This document shows, piece after piece, positions 7,679 through 18,080 of a DNA stretch of 64,000 bases. The position numbers and the translations under genes were made by a program. The DNA comes from Methylophaga sp. (GTDB taxonomy: Bacteria; Pseudomonadota; Gammaproteobacteria; Nitrosococcales; Methylophagaceae): the NCBI GenBank assembly GCA_011053005.1, contig DRHW01000037.1, forward strand, positions 1 to 64,000. The letters run 5' to 3'. The notes below the pieces were generated by a model that was not told the DNA's origin, made no database searches, and saw only the letters and a list, made by a program, of their open reading frames with translations. How positions within the stretch are numbered: the stretch's first letter is position 1; every line of letters begins with the position of its first letter.

Positions 7679-8565
7679 TATTCAGCAGGAAATACGCCCG
7701 TTGAAAGATAGCGGTCGCCGCGATCACAGACGATACTAACAATCACAGCATTAGAGACTTGCTCTGATAATTTTAATGCCACAGCCACAGCGCCACCCGA
7801 AGATACACCACAAAAAATACCTTCTTCAGCAGCCAAGCGACGCATGGTATGTTCTGCGGCCTCTTGTTCTATATCCATAATAGAATCAACACGTGCTGGT
7901 TCAAATATTGTCGGCAAATATTCTTTTGGCCAACGACGTATGCCGGGAATACTTGCACCATCAACAGGTTGCACACCGACAATTTGTACCTTTGGATTTT
8001 GTTCTTTTAAATAACGTGATGTGCCCATAATTGTGCCGGTTGTGCCCATTGAACTAACAAAATGGGTTATTTCACCATCAGTATCACGCCAAATTTCAGG
8101 TCCCGTTGTTTCATAGTGCGCCAAAGGATTATCAAAATTAGCAAACTGATTTAACACTTTACCCTTGCCTTGTTGTTGCATTTCTAAGGCTAAGTCGCGA
8201 GCGGATTCCATATTTTCTGTCAAGATAATTTCAGCGCCATAAGCTTTCATAGAAGCACGTCGTTCTACACTCATATTTTTAGGCATCAACAAAATCATTC
8301 GATAACCTAAAATAGCCGCGACCATGGCTAGAGCAATACCTGTATTACCACTGGTTGCTTCGATTAAGGTATCACCCGTTTGAATATCGCCGCGCATTTC
8401 CGCTTGGCGAATCATTGTCATTACCGGTCGGTCTTTTACTGACCCTGCTGGATTATTACCTTCTAATTTGACCAAAATAATATTCGAAGTATCGCCGGGT
8501 AAGCGTTGTAATCTGACTAAAGGTGTGTGGCCAACAAAGGCTTCAATTGTAGGATACTGTTTCAT
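7678..8565 (-). CDS. cysM: Cysteine synthase B
   Basis: A PLP enzyme making cysteine from O-acetylserine and sulfide or thiosulfate. KLEGNNPAGSVKDRP contains the PLP lysine (about residue 43), and SGNTGIALA binds the substrate. GVQPVDGASIPGIRRWP is CysM-like rather than CysK-like. Length of 295 residues is typical. Start and stop overlap acpS and ydbH by one base each (TAATG). Location after acpS is seen in other gammaproteobacteria. Confidence 0.92.
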   Translation of the reverse strand: MKQYPTIEAFVGHTPLVRLQRLPGDTSNIILVKLEGNNPAGSVKDRPVMTMIRQAEMRGDIQTGDTLIEATSGNTGIALAMVAAILGYRMILLMPKNMSVERRASMKAYGAEIILTENMESARDLALEMQQQGKGKVLNQFANFDNPLAHYETTGPEIWRDTDGEITHFVSSMGTTGTIMGTSRYLKEQNPKVQIVGVQPVDGASIPGIRRWPKEYLPTIFEPARVDSIMDIEQEAAEHTMRRLAAEEGIFCGVSSGGAVAVALKLSEQVSNAVIVSIVCDRGDRYLSTGVFPAE

Positions 8566-8948
8566 TATTGTCGTTCCATTAAGATCACATAAGCCATGGC
8601 ATATTCTGATTCATCACTCAAACTTAGCATGCTACGACCGATATTCAATTCATCTAATAGTTCTAAACCACGTTCATAAAACGTCAATTCAGGTTTGCCG
8701 TGGTGATTATTGCTCACTTCAATATGACGCAAACTTAATCCATCTCTAAAGCCCGTGCCTAATGCTTTTGCCGTTGCTTCTTTGGCTGCAAATCGTTTGG
8801 CCAAAAACGCGGCGGGTTTATGTGCTTGTTGAAAAAGTAAAAATTCATTATCACTCAGAATACGATGAGCAATTTTATCGCCATGTTTAGTTATTAATCC
8901 CTGCATCCTCGGAATATGTACTAGATCAGTACCGATACCAAAAATCAT
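8565..8948 (-). CDS. acpS: Holo-[acyl-carrier-protein] synthase
   Basis: Transfers 4'-phosphopantetheine from coenzyme A to acyl carrier protein. The family signatures [11 protein letters not shown] (residues 4-14) and [20 protein letters not shown] (about 50-69), with the metal-binding Asp and Glu, are present. Length of 127 residues is normal. It overlaps pdxJ by 4 bp (ATGA) and cysM by one, in the usual pdxJ-acpS order. Confidence 0.95.
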   Translation of the reverse strand: MIFGIGTDLVHIPRMQGLITKHGDKIAHRILSDNEFLLFQQAHKPAAFLAKRFAAKEATAKALGTGFRDGLSLRHIEVSNNHHGKPELTFYERGLELLDELNIGRSMLSLSDESEYAMAYVILMERQ

Positions 8949-9676
8949 CCGCGGCGTGCAATCTGCATGAGTTGTTTCATTTCACGTACGGCAGATTGAA
9001 AACCGATAAACATTGATCTTGCCACAATTGCATGACCGATATTTAGTTCGACAATATCAGGAATTTCGGCAATCGCTGCCACGTTATGATAATTCAAACC
9101 ATGTCCTGCATTAACTTGTAAGCCTAATTTAGCTGCGTATTGTACGGCATTGATGATGATATCTAATTCGTGTTTCATCTCTGCTGGTGTTTCAGCATCG
9201 GCATAACGACCTGTATGCAGTTCAATGACAGGTGCACCACATTCTAAAGCTGCATCAATTTGCGCCATATCAGGATCAATAAATAACGAGACGTTCACTT
9301 TTGCCGCTGCAAGTCTGTCACACGCCTCTTTGATTTTTGATAACTGCCCAGTGACATTCAAACCACCTTCTGTCGTTAGTTCTTCTCGACGTTCAGGGAC
9401 AAGACAAGAATCTGCTGGGCGATACAATTCTGCCATGGCCAGCATCTCGTCAGTTACCGCCATTTCGAGATTCATTTTGGTTTGCAAAATATCCGATAGC
9501 ATCGCGACATCACGTTGTTGAATATGACGACGATCTTCTCGCAGATGAAGCGTTATACCATCTGCTCCAGCCTGTTCAGCTTCAATTGCAGCTTGAATAG
9601 GATCAGGATAACGCGTACCACGCGCTTGTCTTATCGTCGCTACATGATCAATGTTAACACCGAGGAGAATCGCCAT
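8945..9676 (-). CDS. pdxJ: Pyridoxine 5'-phosphate synthase
   Basis: Condenses 1-deoxyxylulose 5-phosphate with 3-amino-2-oxopropyl phosphate to form pyridoxine 5'-phosphate, the last ring-closing step of DXP-dependent vitamin B6 synthesis. The TIM-barrel sequence begins [18 protein letters not shown] and includes [12 protein letters not shown] and [10 protein letters not shown], all PdxJ signatures. Length of 243 residues is normal. It lies between recO and acpS. Confidence 0.96.
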   Translation of the reverse strand: MAILLGVNIDHVATIRQARGTRYPDPIQAAIEAEQAGADGITLHLREDRRHIQQRDVAMLSDILQTKMNLEMAVTDEMLAMAELYRPADSCLVPERREELTTEGGLNVTGQLSKIKEACDRLAAAKVNVSLFIDPDMAQIDAALECGAPVIELHTGRYADAETPAEMKHELDIIINAVQYAAKLGLQVNAGHGLNYHNVAAIAEIPDIVELNIGHAIVARSMFIGFQSAVREMKQLMQIARRG

Positions 9677-9699
9677 ATTATTGTCTAAACCTTATAAAA

Positions 9700-10419
9700 T
9701 TAATTGTTGCTTGCATACTGCTGTAGATCAATGAAAAGCTGTCTACTTTGTAAGGGTTTGCCGCCTAAATAAAAATATATCACGGTTCGCATCACCCGTT
9801 TTATTTCTTGAAGACTTTGTTGATCAAAATCTGATTCGGTGATCAGATGACGTAGGCTACGACCAGAAACCATCGGTAAACGAACACCTTCCTGCCAATG
9901 TATTAAGCCAACATCAGCTTGATAATAATACTGCCGCTGATCCTCTATTAACTGACCATTTTCAGATTCACTATCAAGTACTAAACCGTACCCTAAATGA
10001 CCCAACAAATTTTTCTCAAATAAACGAAGAATAATTTCTGTATTGTCTTCTTGATGTAAACCTAACAAGGCGCGTCGATAAGCAATAAAAACATCGGGTT
10101 CAGCAACATGAGGACCTAATAACCGGACAATTAACTCATTAATATAAAGACCACATAATGCCGCATCAGCTTGTAAGATATAGCGTGCCGATAAGGCTTC
10201 AACCGCGGTTAATGTAAACAAGTCACCATGACCAAACCACGATAATAACAAGGGCTGATACAGTTGTAATAAACCTGCTTTATTACCTCTTTTTTGGTTC
10301 AGACCCTTAGCAACAATGCTGACGCGTCCATATTGTTCACTAAATACATCTAATAAAGCGCTGTTTTCACGGTAAGGCCGTTGGTGTAAAACAAATGCGG
10401 GCGTTAATTCAACCTTCAA
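9700..10419 (-). CDS. recO: DNA repair protein RecO
   Basis: RecF-pathway mediator that helps load RecA on SSB-coated single-stranded DNA. The N-terminal OB-fold has AFVLHQRPYRENSALLDVFS (about 8-27), followed by the helical domain with CGLYINELIVRLL. The zinc-binding cysteines of some RecO proteins are absent, as in other gammaproteobacteria. Length of 239 residues is normal. It follows era at 23 bp. Confidence 0.93.
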   Translation of the reverse strand: MKVELTPAFVLHQRPYRENSALLDVFSEQYGRVSIVAKGLNQKRGNKAGLLQLYQPLLLSWFGHGDLFTLTAVEALSARYILQADAALCGLYINELIVRLLGPHVAEPDVFIAYRRALLGLHQEDNTEIILRLFEKNLLGHLGYGLVLDSESENGQLIEDQRQYYYQADVGLIHWQEGVRLPMVSGRSLRHLITESDFDQQSLQEIKRVMRTVIYFYLGGKPLQSRQLFIDLQQYASNN

Positions 10420-10442
10420 GATTCACCCAACCTGAAAAGCTA

Positions 10443-11348
10443 TTAAAGCTCGTCGTTATAACCTAGATTTTTTAGCATGCGTTCGTTATCACCCCAGCCT
10501 TCACGTACTTTAACCCATAGACGTAAAAACACTTTTTTACCAAAGAGGCTTTCCATTTCTAATCGCGCATCTTTACCAACAGATTTCAGCAATTCGCCAC
10601 CTTTACCGATAACAATCGCTTTCTGGCCGCTACGTTCTACATAAACTACCGCGCCAATTCGGTATAAATTTTCTTCATCATCGAATTGTTCGATTTCGAC
10701 CGTAATAGAATAAGGTAATTCTTGACCTAAATGACGGAATAATTTTTCACGTACCAATTCAGCCGCTAAGAAACGCGAACTACGATCAGTTAGTTGATCT
10801 TCAGGAAAAATTAACTCACCTTCTGGCATTAATTTTTTGATTTCTGATTCTAATTGATCAAGATTCACACCTTTACGAGCTGAAATCGGCAACACATTTG
10901 AATAGTTATATTGAGCGGCTAATTTTTCAATATGTGGCAACATCACTTCTTTATCAGCTAGTTTGTCCATCTTATTAATCACTAAAATTACTGGCGCTTC
11001 GGCACTTGTTTTTAAGCGTTGTAAAACTTGCTCGTCTTCCTCGGTCCAATTCATGCCATCAACCACAAATAAAATCACATCGACATGATCAATTGACGAT
11101 GCAGCAGCACGATTCATGTATTTATTCATCGCCCGCTTATCATCAATATGCATACCCGGCGTATCAACATAAATCAACTGGCTATCGTCGGTGGTTTTAA
11201 TGCCTAAAATGCGATGACGCGTGGTTTGTGGCCGTCGTGATGTAATGCATAACTTTTGTCCTAAAACACGATTAATCAGGGTTGATTTACCTACATTTGG
11301 CCGGCCAATAATGGCTACATAACCTGATTTGAACGTACTGTCTGTCAT
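10443..11348 (-). CDS. era: GTPase Era
   Basis: GTPase needed for 30S ribosome assembly, binding the 3' end of 16S rRNA. GTPase motifs are GRPNVGKST (P-loop, about 16-24), DTPGMH and NKMD. The C-terminal KH domain contains VIGKGGELLKSVG. Length of 301 residues is normal. It overlaps rnc by 4 bp, the conserved rnc-era coupling. Confidence 0.97.
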   Translation of the reverse strand: MTDSTFKSGYVAIIGRPNVGKSTLINRVLGQKLCITSRRPQTTRHRILGIKTTDDSQLIYVDTPGMHIDDKRAMNKYMNRAAASSIDHVDVILFVVDGMNWTEEDEQVLQRLKTSAEAPVILVINKMDKLADKEVMLPHIEKLAAQYNYSNVLPISARKGVNLDQLESEIKKLMPEGELIFPEDQLTDRSSRFLAAELVREKLFRHLGQELPYSITVEIEQFDDEENLYRIGAVVYVERSGQKAIVIGKGGELLKSVGKDARLEMESLFGKKVFLRLWVKVREGWGDNERMLKNLGYNDEL

Positions 11349-12028
11349 AATTTTTCTTCTATTAGTTTCAATGCTCGCTCAGCAGCTGTTGTTTCAGCTT
11401 TACGATGACTACTGCCTTGGGCAATGATAAGTTTTTTTAATATTGCCACTTGGCATGAAGCTTCAAATAAGGGCTCATTATCAGCTCGTTTAACTTCTTT
11501 AACACTGTAAAGCGGCAAAGGTTGTTTACGGCTTTGTAATAATTCTTGCAAACGTGTTTTTGCATCTTTAACGACTTCGTTAACATCAATCGCTGACAAA
11601 CGCTCATCGTATAATCTCAGAATAAGCGCCTTAACAGCCTCAAGTCCGCTATCTTGATATAAGGCACCAAAGATTGCTTCAACCGTGTCCGCTAAAATGG
11701 ATTCACGTCGATAACCACCGCTTTTTAATTCGCCAGGACCTAGTATCAATACTTCGCCCAAACGTAATTCTCTGCCAATTTCGGCTAAGGTGACGCCTTT
11801 AACTAAAGAAGCCCGTAAACGGCTTAACTTGCCTTCTTTCACTTGGGGGAAACGATTGAATAATGCTTCAGCAATCACGAAACTTAAAATAGCATCACCT
11901 AGATATTCTAAGCGTTCATTATTGAGTGAAGCCGCACTACGATGTGTCAGAGCTTGTTGCAATAACGTAATGTCAGTAAAGCTTACCTTCAATTGTGTGC
12001 ATAATGATTTTTGTCCTGCCGTCATCAT
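11345..12028 (-). CDS. rnc: Ribonuclease III
   Basis: Double-strand-specific endonuclease that processes rRNA and mRNA. The RNase III signature NERLEYLGDAILSFV (about residues 38-52) carries the catalytic acidic residues. A double-stranded-RNA-binding domain covers about 155-226. Two adjacent ATG codons (12028 and 12025) overlap the preceding DUF4845 stop, so either could be used. It sits in the lepB-rnc-era-recO order. Confidence 0.96.
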   Translation of the reverse strand: MMTAGQKSLCTQLKVSFTDITLLQQALTHRSAASLNNERLEYLGDAILSFVIAEALFNRFPQVKEGKLSRLRASLVKGVTLAEIGRELRLGEVLILGPGELKSGGYRRESILADTVEAIFGALYQDSGLEAVKALILRLYDERLSAIDVNEVVKDAKTRLQELLQSRKQPLPLYSVKEVKRADNEPLFEASCQVAILKKLIIAQGSSHRKAETTAAERALKLIEEKL

Positions 12029-12408
12029 TGAGCTTGAGGCTCCTCGACATTAATTTCTCTATGGAAATGCCCCACTAAACTAATCTGTGCAATAAAGGGG
12101 ACTCTCACTTCATAATCCGCCACAACTTTAACGACACTGTGATTATCTCGACCTGTGGAGAAAGTGAGGTTTTCTGGTTTAACACTGCTGATATAGCCAG
12201 TATTAAATCGTTTAGCAAACATCAGATTTACTTGTTGTTTAGATAACTTATTGTCTTTCAATTCCGTTTCCATTGATTCCATTATCTGAACTACACTGAA
12301 ATATTCTTGATACATCGGTAATATACGAATTACAAGCGTCGTGAAAAAGGCAATAAGTCCCAAGACGATGATCCAGCTAATTAATGTCATTCCACGTTGT
12401 TTATTCAT
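12025..12408 (-). CDS. DUF4845 membrane protein
   Basis: A 127-residue protein with one N-terminal membrane span (about 7-28) and a periplasmic C-terminal domain. The N-terminus (RGMTLISWIIVLGLIAFF) resembles a type IV prepilin start but lacks the usual Glu at position +5, so pilin processing is not assumed. DUF4845 genes are commonly found between lepB and rnc in gammaproteobacteria; the function is not established. It lies 15 bp after lepB and overlaps rnc. Confidence 0.85.
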   Translation of the reverse strand: MNKQRGMTLISWIIVLGLIAFFTTLVIRILPMYQEYFSVVQIMESMETELKDNKLSKQQVNLMFAKRFNTGYISSVKPENLTFSTGRDNHSVVKVVADYEVRVPFIAQISLVGHFHREINVEEPQAQ

Positions 12409-12423
12409 TTTAATCGCCTTAGC

Positions 12424-13185
12424 TTAGTTAATTTTATTACCCATGCGTTTCCAGACTATACCGCCGTTATTCCAGTCCCAGCTCATCCAAATAAAGAAAG
12501 CTTTACCCACTAAATTGGCTTCCGGAACAGTTCCCCAAAACCGGCTATCGTTACTATTATCGCGGTTATCACCCATCACAAAATATTGACCTTCAGGTAC
12601 CACCATTTCGCCCTCAATTAAACGACGGCTAGGGTCAAGCAATATTTGATGTGAATGTTCGCCCAAAGTCTCACTGTAAAGCTCGCTATCATCAGGCACG
12701 ATTCCATCTAAACTTGCTGTTTTTTCTTCTGGTATTTGGGAAATCGCTTCACCATTGATGTAAATTGTTTTATTGAAATAACCAACTTTATCGCCCGGTA
12801 AACCGACTAGACGCTTTATATAATCAACTTCTGGATTTTTAGGGTAGCGAAATACAACCACATCACCACGTACCGGTTCAGAGACATCAATAATTTTGGT
12901 ATTTATAACCGGTAAACGTACACCGTAAGCGAATTTATTCACCAAGATAAAATCACCGACATGTAAAGTCGGCAACATTGACCCTGATGGAATTCTAAAA
13001 GGTTCGGCAATAAAAGAACGAATCACCAATACCACTAAAATAATAGGAAAAAACGAACGTGCGTATTCTACAATTAATGGTTCTTTGGTATTTTTAACTC
13101 TTTTCGGTGCCCAAAAAATACTATCTATTAGCCAAATAATGCCTGTCACAAAGACAAGGGTAACCATGATTGCAGGGAAGCTCAC
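12424..13185 (-). CDS. lepB: Signal peptidase I
   Basis: Inner-membrane serine protease that cleaves signal peptides from exported proteins. Two membrane spans (about 4-24 and 43-60) precede the catalytic Ser69 (PSGSM) and the general base Lys124 (DYIKRLVGLPGD). The C-terminal box MGDNRDNSNDSRFWG is present. Length of 253 residues is slightly short of E. coli LepB. It follows lepA by 12 bp. Confidence 0.96.
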   Translation of the reverse strand: MSFPAIMVTLVFVTGIIWLIDSIFWAPKRVKNTKEPLIVEYARSFFPIILVVLVIRSFIAEPFRIPSGSMLPTLHVGDFILVNKFAYGVRLPVINTKIIDVSEPVRGDVVVFRYPKNPEVDYIKRLVGLPGDKVGYFNKTIYINGEAISQIPEEKTASLDGIVPDDSELYSETLGEHSHQILLDPSRRLIEGEMVVPEGQYFVMGDNRDNSNDSRFWGTVPEANLVGKAFFIWMSWDWNNGGIVWKRMGNKIN

Positions 13186-13197
13186 TAATAATATCCT

Positions 13198-14994
13198 TTA
13201 TGATTTTTTAGATAATTGTAAAACAGCTAAAAAGGCCTCTTGTGGAACATCAACCTTACCGATAGATTTCATCCGCTTTTTACCCTTTTTTTGTTTATCT
13301 AATAATTTTCGTTTACGTGACACGTCGCCACCATAACATTTCGCAATTACATTTTTACGCATTGCTTTAACGGTCGATCTTGCAATGATATGACCACCAA
13401 TTGCAGCTTGAATAGCGATATCAAACATTTGCCGCGGGATCAATTCTTTCATTTTCTCTACTAAATCACGACCACGAGAAACACTTTGTTCACGATGTAC
13501 AATCATCGAGAGAGCATCCACTCGTTCACTATTAATCATTACATCCAGCTTTACTAAGTCAGCTTGTTGGAATCGCACAAAATGATAATCCAAGGACGCA
13601 TAACCACGGCTCACTGATTTTATCCGGTCAAAGAAATCAATGACCACTTCATTCATCGGTAACTCATAACTCAATGCAACTTGTTTACCCATATACTGCA
13701 TTGATTTTTGTACGCCACGCTTTTCAATACAGAGTGCGATAACGGCACCAAGATGTTCTTGGGGCACCAAAATATCTGCTATCACGATCGGTTCACGAAC
13801 TTCATCAATCATATTGGGTTCAGGCAACATTGCAGGATTCTCAATGTTGACGATATCGCCTTTCCCGGTCAGCACTTCAAAGACAACGGTCGGTGCAGTA
13901 GTAATAAGGTCAAGGTCATATTCACGTTCTAAACGTTCTTGAATGATCTCCATATGCAATAAACCTAAGAAACCACATCGAAATCCAAAACCTAAGGCTT
14001 GCGAGTTTTCTGGTTCAAAAAAAAGTGAAGCATCATTCAACCGTAATTTTCCTAATGCATCACGGAATGATTCAAAGTCATCAGAACTCACTGGAAACAA
14101 ACCGGCATAGACTTGCGGCGTGGCTGATTTAAAACCAGGTAACATTTCTGTTGCGCCGTGATGAACATGCGTCAAGGTATCACCCACTGGGGCACCATCG
14201 ATATCTTTCACGCCAGAAATAACATAACCCACTTCGCCACAATACAGTGCCGTTTTAGGCTTACGTTTCGGCGTAAAAATACCGACTTGTTCAATTTGAT
14301 ATTCATGTCCTGTCGACATGACTTTAATTTTGTCACGCGTTTTCATCGAACCTTGCATGATTCTGACTAATGAAATCACACCAACATAACTGTCAAACCA
14401 CGAATCAATGATCAATGCTTGTAAAGGTCCATCTGGATCGCCTTTAGGTGCAGGAATACGCGCCACTAATGCTTCTAATAGATCTTCAATTCCAAGCCCA
14501 GTCTTGGCACTACACTGCACCGCATCCATGGCATCAACACCGATAATATCTTCGATTTCTTGTGCAACACGATCGGGTTCTGCTGAGGGTAAATCAATCT
14601 TATTTAATACAGGTACCACTTCAAGACCTAAATCAATCGCGGTATAACAGTTGGCAACACTTTGCGCTTCTACACCTTGTGCGGCATCGACAACCAGCAA
14701 AGCACCATCACAGGCTGCTAAAGAGCGAGAAACTTCATAAGAAAAGTCGACGTGGCCTGGTGTATCAATGAAATTTAGATGATATGTTTCACCATTGCGA
14801 GCTTTATAGTCCAATGAAACACATTGCGCTTTAATAGTGATACCGCGCTCTTTTTCAATATCCATTGAATCAAGCACTTGGGCTGACATTTCTCGGGCAG
14901 TTAAACCACCACAAACTTGAATGAAACGGTCGGCGATCGTAGATTTGCCGTGGTCTATATGGGCAATAATTGAAAAATTTCGGATGTGATCCAT
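13198..14994 (-). CDS. lepA: Elongation factor 4
   Basis: Ribosome-bound translational GTPase related to EF-G. It acts in translation initiation or elongation quality control. G-domain motifs [17 protein letters not shown] and NKIDLP are present, and the C-terminal domain ends in [20 protein letters not shown], the LepA-specific region. Length of 598 residues is normal. First gene of the long minus-strand operon reaching ydbL; a terminator-like hairpin lies in its leader. Confidence 0.97.
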   Translation of the reverse strand: MDHIRNFSIIAHIDHGKSTIADRFIQVCGGLTAREMSAQVLDSMDIEKERGITIKAQCVSLDYKARNGETYHLNFIDTPGHVDFSYEVSRSLAACDGALLVVDAAQGVEAQSVANCYTAIDLGLEVVPVLNKIDLPSAEPDRVAQEIEDIIGVDAMDAVQCSAKTGLGIEDLLEALVARIPAPKGDPDGPLQALIIDSWFDSYVGVISLVRIMQGSMKTRDKIKVMSTGHEYQIEQVGIFTPKRKPKTALYCGEVGYVISGVKDIDGAPVGDTLTHVHHGATEMLPGFKSATPQVYAGLFPVSSDDFESFRDALGKLRLNDASLFFEPENSQALGFGFRCGFLGLLHMEIIQERLEREYDLDLITTAPTVVFEVLTGKGDIVNIENPAMLPEPNMIDEVREPIVIADILVPQEHLGAVIALCIEKRGVQKSMQYMGKQVALSYELPMNEVVIDFFDRIKSVSRGYASLDYHFVRFQQADLVKLDVMINSERVDALSMIVHREQSVSRGRDLVEKMKELIPRQMFDIAIQAAIGGHIIARSTVKAMRKNVIAKCYGGDVSRKRKLLDKQKKGKKRMKSIGKVDVPQEAFLAVLQLSKKS

Positions 14995-15020
14995 GAAGTC
15001 AAAATAACCTTTTAAACAGT

Positions 15021-15057
15021 AAAAAAATCGGCCGGAAGACTGTGTTTCCGACCGATT
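15021..15057 (-). terminator. Terminator-like hairpin in the lepA leader
   Basis: On the minus strand, arms 15057-15046 and 15037-15026 pair over 12 bp with one G-U, around an 8-base loop. A U7 run ends at 15021. It lies only 26 bp before the lepA ATG and 150 bp after the mucD terminator. It is either a second terminator behind mucD or an attenuator for lepA. Confidence 0.65.
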
Positions 15058-15195
15058 AATATAATTAACGCTAGATTTTACGGCAAAACATCCCTTCTGT
15101 CCTGCTTAGCATTCAGTTCAATGCCCAATCTAACTAGGTCCGTTTATTGTTTGACGTTGTTCAAACTTTAAAATGATCTATTTAATAGCGAATAA

Positions 15196-15232
15196 ACACA
15201 AAAACCGATGAGCCTTTAACAAAGCTCATCGG
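15196..15232 (-). terminator. Terminator of the rpoE-mucD operon
   Basis: Minus-strand hairpin CCGATGAGC/GCTCATCGG (15232-15224 with 15213-15205), followed by TTTTTGTGT. It begins 8 bp after the mucD stop. Confidence 0.85.
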
Positions 15233-15240
15233 CAATAAGG

Positions 15241-16677
15241 TTAATTATTTTTATCAATTTTTACAGCTAAGAAGATAGCACCTTCGCCACGCTGGACCAG
15301 CACAGGAATCGCTTTATTGACAGGCAATTCTTTCGCAAGATTCAAAAATTGTTTCGCATTTTTAACTTTTTGATTATTAATACTCATGATGATATCACCG
15401 GGGCGCATGCCAGAAGCTGATGCTGGGCCTTGTTCAAGATTAGCCACTAAAACACCGCCAGCCTTAATCGAAAACTCATCACGTTGCTTTTCATCTAAAT
15501 CAGCGACTTCAATGGCAAGACGTTCATCAATCAATCGACCTTGGATACCATTGGTTTTATTAAAATCTTGATCCTCAGGTAATTGCTCAATAACAACATT
15601 CATAGAAGTACGTTTATTATTCCGCATCACTTCCACAGGGATCGTTGTACCTATTTTAGATCTTCCGACAATCGGCGGTAAATCCGATGATGAAGGTACG
15701 TCTTTACCGTCAAACTTAAGGACCACATCCCCCGCTTCAAAACCTGCTTTGGCTGCTGGACTTTCAGGCAATACTTTTGAAATCAAAGCCCCTTGAGGTT
15801 TGTTTAAGCCGAAGGATTCAGCTAGCTCACCCGTCACATCTTGAATAACGACACCTAACCAGCCACGACTCACAAAACCTTGTGACTTAATTTGGTCGAC
15901 AACATTCATTACAACATCCATCGGTATTGCAAATGATAAGCCCATAAAGCCACCTGTGCGGCTGTATATTTGGGAATTAATACCAATCACTTCGCCATCT
16001 AAATTAAATAACGGCCCCCCCGAATTACCCGGATTAATCGCCACATCTGTTTGGATGAATGGGACATAACTATCACTTGGTAAACTACGGCCTAATGCAC
16101 TCACGATACCCGCAGTAGCTGAATGATCAAATCCGAAAGGAGAACCGATAGCCAATACCCATTCACCTACTTTTAAATTAGTTGAATCGCCTAATTTAAC
16201 AGCCTCTAAACCAGTTGCTTCAACTTTTAATAAAGCGACATCACTACGTGGATCGCTTCCTAATACTTTCGCTTCAAGTTCATTACGATCACTAAAACGA
16301 ACAATAATTTCATCAGCATCTTTGATCACGTGATAGTTCGTTAAAATATAGCCATCAGATGACAAAACAAAGCCTGATCCTAATGAATGCGCTTCATATG
16401 GTGCCGGATTTTGATTTGGTTGCTCTAAAAAATGTTTAAATAATTCATCGAATGGCGTGCCTTCTGGGATCTCAATACCTGGCGGTAATTGTGGCATTTC
16501 ACGTTTATTAAGATTGGTTTTGGTATTTTTCATCGTTGTGCTGATGTTCACTACCGCAGCCGCATTATCAGAAACTAACTGAGTGAACTCAGGTAGGTTT
16601 CTAGCGTTAACATTAGCAGCGAATAACAACCAAGTAAAAGTGACAGAAAGCAGTGTCAAAATTTTATATTGTTTCAT
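15241..16677 (-). CDS. mucD: DegP/MucD-like periplasmic serine endoprotease
   Basis: HtrA-family protease and chaperone of the periplasm. A signal peptide covers about residues 1-26. The catalytic triad is His116 (NYHV), Asp146 (SDVALL) and Ser219 (GNSGGPL), followed by two PDZ domains (about 265-355 and 380-475). The frame extends 11 codons upstream, but ATG at 16677 has AGAGGAA at good spacing and starts the signal peptide. It is the last gene of the sigma-E operon, as mucD is in Pseudomonas. Expression is presumably driven by RpoE. Confidence 0.93.
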   Translation of the reverse strand: MKQYKILTLLSVTFTWLLFAANVNARNLPEFTQLVSDNAAAVVNISTTMKNTKTNLNKREMPQLPPGIEIPEGTPFDELFKHFLEQPNQNPAPYEAHSLGSGFVLSSDGYILTNYHVIKDADEIIVRFSDRNELEAKVLGSDPRSDVALLKVEATGLEAVKLGDSTNLKVGEWVLAIGSPFGFDHSATAGIVSALGRSLPSDSYVPFIQTDVAINPGNSGGPLFNLDGEVIGINSQIYSRTGGFMGLSFAIPMDVVMNVVDQIKSQGFVSRGWLGVVIQDVTGELAESFGLNKPQGALISKVLPESPAAKAGFEAGDVVLKFDGKDVPSSSDLPPIVGRSKIGTTIPVEVMRNNKRTSMNVVIEQLPEDQDFNKTNGIQGRLIDERLAIEVADLDEKQRDEFSIKAGGVLVANLEQGPASASGMRPGDIIMSINNQKVKNAKQFLNLAKELPVNKAIPVLVQRGEGAIFLAVKIDKNN

Positions 16678-16678
16678 A

Positions 16679-17098
16679 TTATTCCTCTGTAATTCTGGCT
16701 TGAAAGCCATCTTTTTTATTCGACAAATTAAGTTTGACCCAATAAAAACCTAACAATAGACCACCCAGTCCAGCAAAAATTTCTATCGTTTCATTAAAAT
16801 TTAAAGCCCGTGCTCCAGCGGCCATAATAAACATCAAAATTAGGGGTAAGATGTACATCAAAAAAGCACCTTGTAATAAGGTCTCTTCAGGGATCGCTAA
16901 TTGCACTTGTTGACCAACGCTTACATCGCTTGTTTTAATCACTGCGATGCTCGAAAATCGCTTACCAACATGTTTCGCTAACATACCTGTTCCACAACCT
17001 TGTTTAACTTGGCAGCCACTACAGGTTGATTGACGTTCGGCTTCAACCCACACCGTTTTGTCATCAAATTTAACTACTTTAGCTGATTGTTCTATCAT
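16679..17098 (-). CDS. rseC: Sigma-E factor regulatory protein RseC
   Basis: Inner-membrane protein of the RseC/MucC family, linked to sigma-E regulation and, in other bacteria, to Rnf/SoxR reduction. The N-terminus carries a cysteine cluster (CSGCQVKQGCG, about residues 22-32). Two membrane spans lie at about 75-95 and 103-122. Length of 139 residues is normal. It sits 2 bp after rseB and its stop nearly touches mucD. An Rnf complex is also encoded in this window. Confidence 0.9.
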   Translation of the reverse strand: MIEQSAKVVKFDDKTVWVEAERQSTCSGCQVKQGCGTGMLAKHVGKRFSSIAVIKTSDVSVGQQVQLAIPEETLLQGAFLMYILPLILMFIMAAGARALNFNETIEIFAGLGGLLLGFYWVKLNLSNKKDGFQARITEE

Positions 17099-17100
17099 CG

Positions 17101-18078
17101 TTATTCATGCTCAAAATATTGAATTGAATTACCTATTTTTTCGACAGTTCGCTCTGGCACTTCACCAACTATTGTCACGAAATGACGGTTAATAATCGTA
17201 CCAAAAGCATTGGTTGCCCCCATTTTAGAACCTCCATGTAAGTGGTTATGTTGAGCACGAATTTTTTCCATAAAAATAGAAATCGAATTTAAACCGTCAC
17301 TGTAGACATGTTGTTCAATAAAGGCGCCATTTTTAGCTTTTAACCGGTTTTGTTGGGCCACTAAAACGAAACCTTCTGGCAACCAATCTATCCGCCAAGC
17401 AGAATGAGCTTTATTGGCCTTCGTTTTTGTCGTCATAACATGTTCAGCGCGATTCCAAGTCATTTGATTACCTTGAACCTGAGTTTGAAGTAACGCATCA
17501 GGTATATCATGTCGCATTTCTACCGATGAAAAGGCAACACTTTCTAAGATATTATTCTGCTCATCGACCAACTCAGACTGTAATAATAAGTCAGTGACTT
17601 TATCAACCCACAAGTGATAACCATATCGATAATTATCGATGGGCTTTACGTTAAGCTCTTGTGCACTATGGCCAGCTATACGATCTTCTTCACCTAAAGA
17701 AAGCTGGTAATAAGCCGAAGCTTGATTTAAACGATTAAGAAAGTCACTTGGAAATCCTAGTCCTAATGGGCGGTGGTTAGGCTGCACACTATTACCTTCA
17801 GGATAAATGCACGTCATTATTTCATTATTGCGAATCACTTCTCTCGCAACACCATTTAAAGAAATGAGTCGTTCGACTTCACCTTGTGCATCAGCCCGAT
17901 GAATAATCCGAATAGATTGCGTTTTGTTACCTGACGGATAAGAAAACACACCCTCATAATTAAGTTGCTTGGCTGCATCACCCATACGTTGCAATAGTGT
18001 TGTCGGATCTTCAGCATAAGCTGTCAAGCTCATTACCAGTAAACTGCAATTTAAAAAAACATGAAGTAAAAACCGCAC
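17101..18078 (-). CDS. rseB: Sigma-E factor regulatory protein RseB
   Basis: Periplasmic protein of the RseB/MucB family that protects RseA from proteolysis and senses off-pathway envelope lipids or lipoproteins. A signal peptide covers residues 1-22 (cleavage near AYA). Then a LolA-like domain (about 25-195) and a smaller C-terminal domain (about 215-320) follow. WRIDWLPEGF is typical of the C-terminal domain. Length of 325 residues is normal. It lies 2 bp from both rseA and rseC. Confidence 0.92.
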   Translation of the reverse strand: MRFLLHVFLNCSLLVMSLTAYAEDPTTLLQRMGDAAKQLNYEGVFSYPSGNKTQSIRIIHRADAQGEVERLISLNGVAREVIRNNEIMTCIYPEGNSVQPNHRPLGLGFPSDFLNRLNQASAYYQLSLGEEDRIAGHSAQELNVKPIDNYRYGYHLWVDKVTDLLLQSELVDEQNNILESVAFSSVEMRHDIPDALLQTQVQGNQMTWNRAEHVMTTKTKANKAHSAWRIDWLPEGFVLVAQQNRLKAKNGAFIEQHVYSDGLNSISIFMEKIRAQHNHLHGGSKMGATNAFGTIINRHFVTIVGEVPERTVEKIGNSIQYFEHE

Positions 18079-18080
18079 GC

